Origin: Colimorpha sp045639845
GTDB taxonomy: Bacteria > Bacteroidota > Bacteroidia > Bacteroidales > P3
Assembly (NCBI GenBank): GCA_045639845.1
Contig: JAZUDW010000089.1
Coordinates: 1 to 32,865 of the forward strand
DNA: 32,865 nucleotides
Direction: 5' to 3'
Shown here: piece after piece, positions 32,828-32,865 of the stretch
How positions within the stretch are numbered: the first letter of the stretch is position 1
Layout of the letters: every line of letters starts with the position of its first letter
Translations under genes and position numbers: made by a program
The notes under the pieces: generated by a model
Told to the model about the DNA's origin: nothing
Database searches by the model: none
The model's input: only the letters and a program-made list of their open reading frames with translations

Positions 32828-32865
32828 TAGTTGTATTGATAGCTAAAAAATGTCACTATATTAAT

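Overview
The window reads as chromosomal DNA of a Bacteroidota member, most likely order Bacteroidales. The clues are the protein set (PorP/SprF-type outer-membrane protein, PD40/OmpA lipid-free envelope protein, a C10 protease with a type IX secretion C-terminal tail, DUF4230 and DUF4831 proteins, a TamB-like protein of about 1,480 residues, a SecA of 1,098 residues), starts without Shine-Dalgarno sequences, and several intergenic matches to the Bacteroidota -7 promoter element TAnnTTTG. No rRNA, tRNA, CRISPR array, phage gene or intact insertion sequence was seen.

Layout. 1-1389: the 3' end of an unrecognised gene, then a DEDDh exonuclease. 1733-7298 (minus strand): a family 9 glycosyltransferase preceded by a very large TamB-like envelope protein. 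Divergent from these, 7693-12733 (plus): tsaD, a PorP/SprF-family protein, a PorE-like TPR/PD40/OmpA protein and a FAH-fold hydrolase. 12734-13680 is a gene-poor stretch with a repeat element, hairpins and decayed coding sequence. 13681-17659: two tandem DUF4230 paralogues and a CPA2 antiporter with C-terminal RCK_C domains. 17898-19523: prs and rplY (ribosomal protein L25/Ctc), closed by a strong terminator. 19878-25187: YjjG-type HAD phosphatase, Era GTPase, a sodium:solute symporter whose stop codon overlaps the start of a DUF4831 lipoprotein, and RNase Z. 25775-29684: secA and a small outer-membrane barrel protein. 29816-32636: a secreted C10 cysteine protease with a T9SS tail and a secreted PepSY-like protein.

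The genes fit together around envelope biogenesis and secretion. SecA exports the signal-peptide-bearing products; PorP-like and PorE-like proteins belong to the type IX secretion/gliding apparatus; the C10 protease is a predicted cargo of that system; TamB and the glycosyltransferase serve outer-membrane and LPS assembly. The housekeeping genes (tsaD, prs, rplY, era, rnz) look complete, with the catalytic motifs checked in each entry.

The least explained material is intergenic. A dispersed element built from 24-nt units (GGCTCCAC...GGTCACCGACC) occurs three times in two orientations, and recurrent ACAAATCAAC-type words accompany it in several gaps. Other points are a 23-bp tandem duplication over a stop codon, a half-site array upstream of tsaD, a decayed coding remnant at 13288-13620, and a possible protease/regulator pair at the right end. 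Family names come from recognition of the translated sequences, not from a database search.
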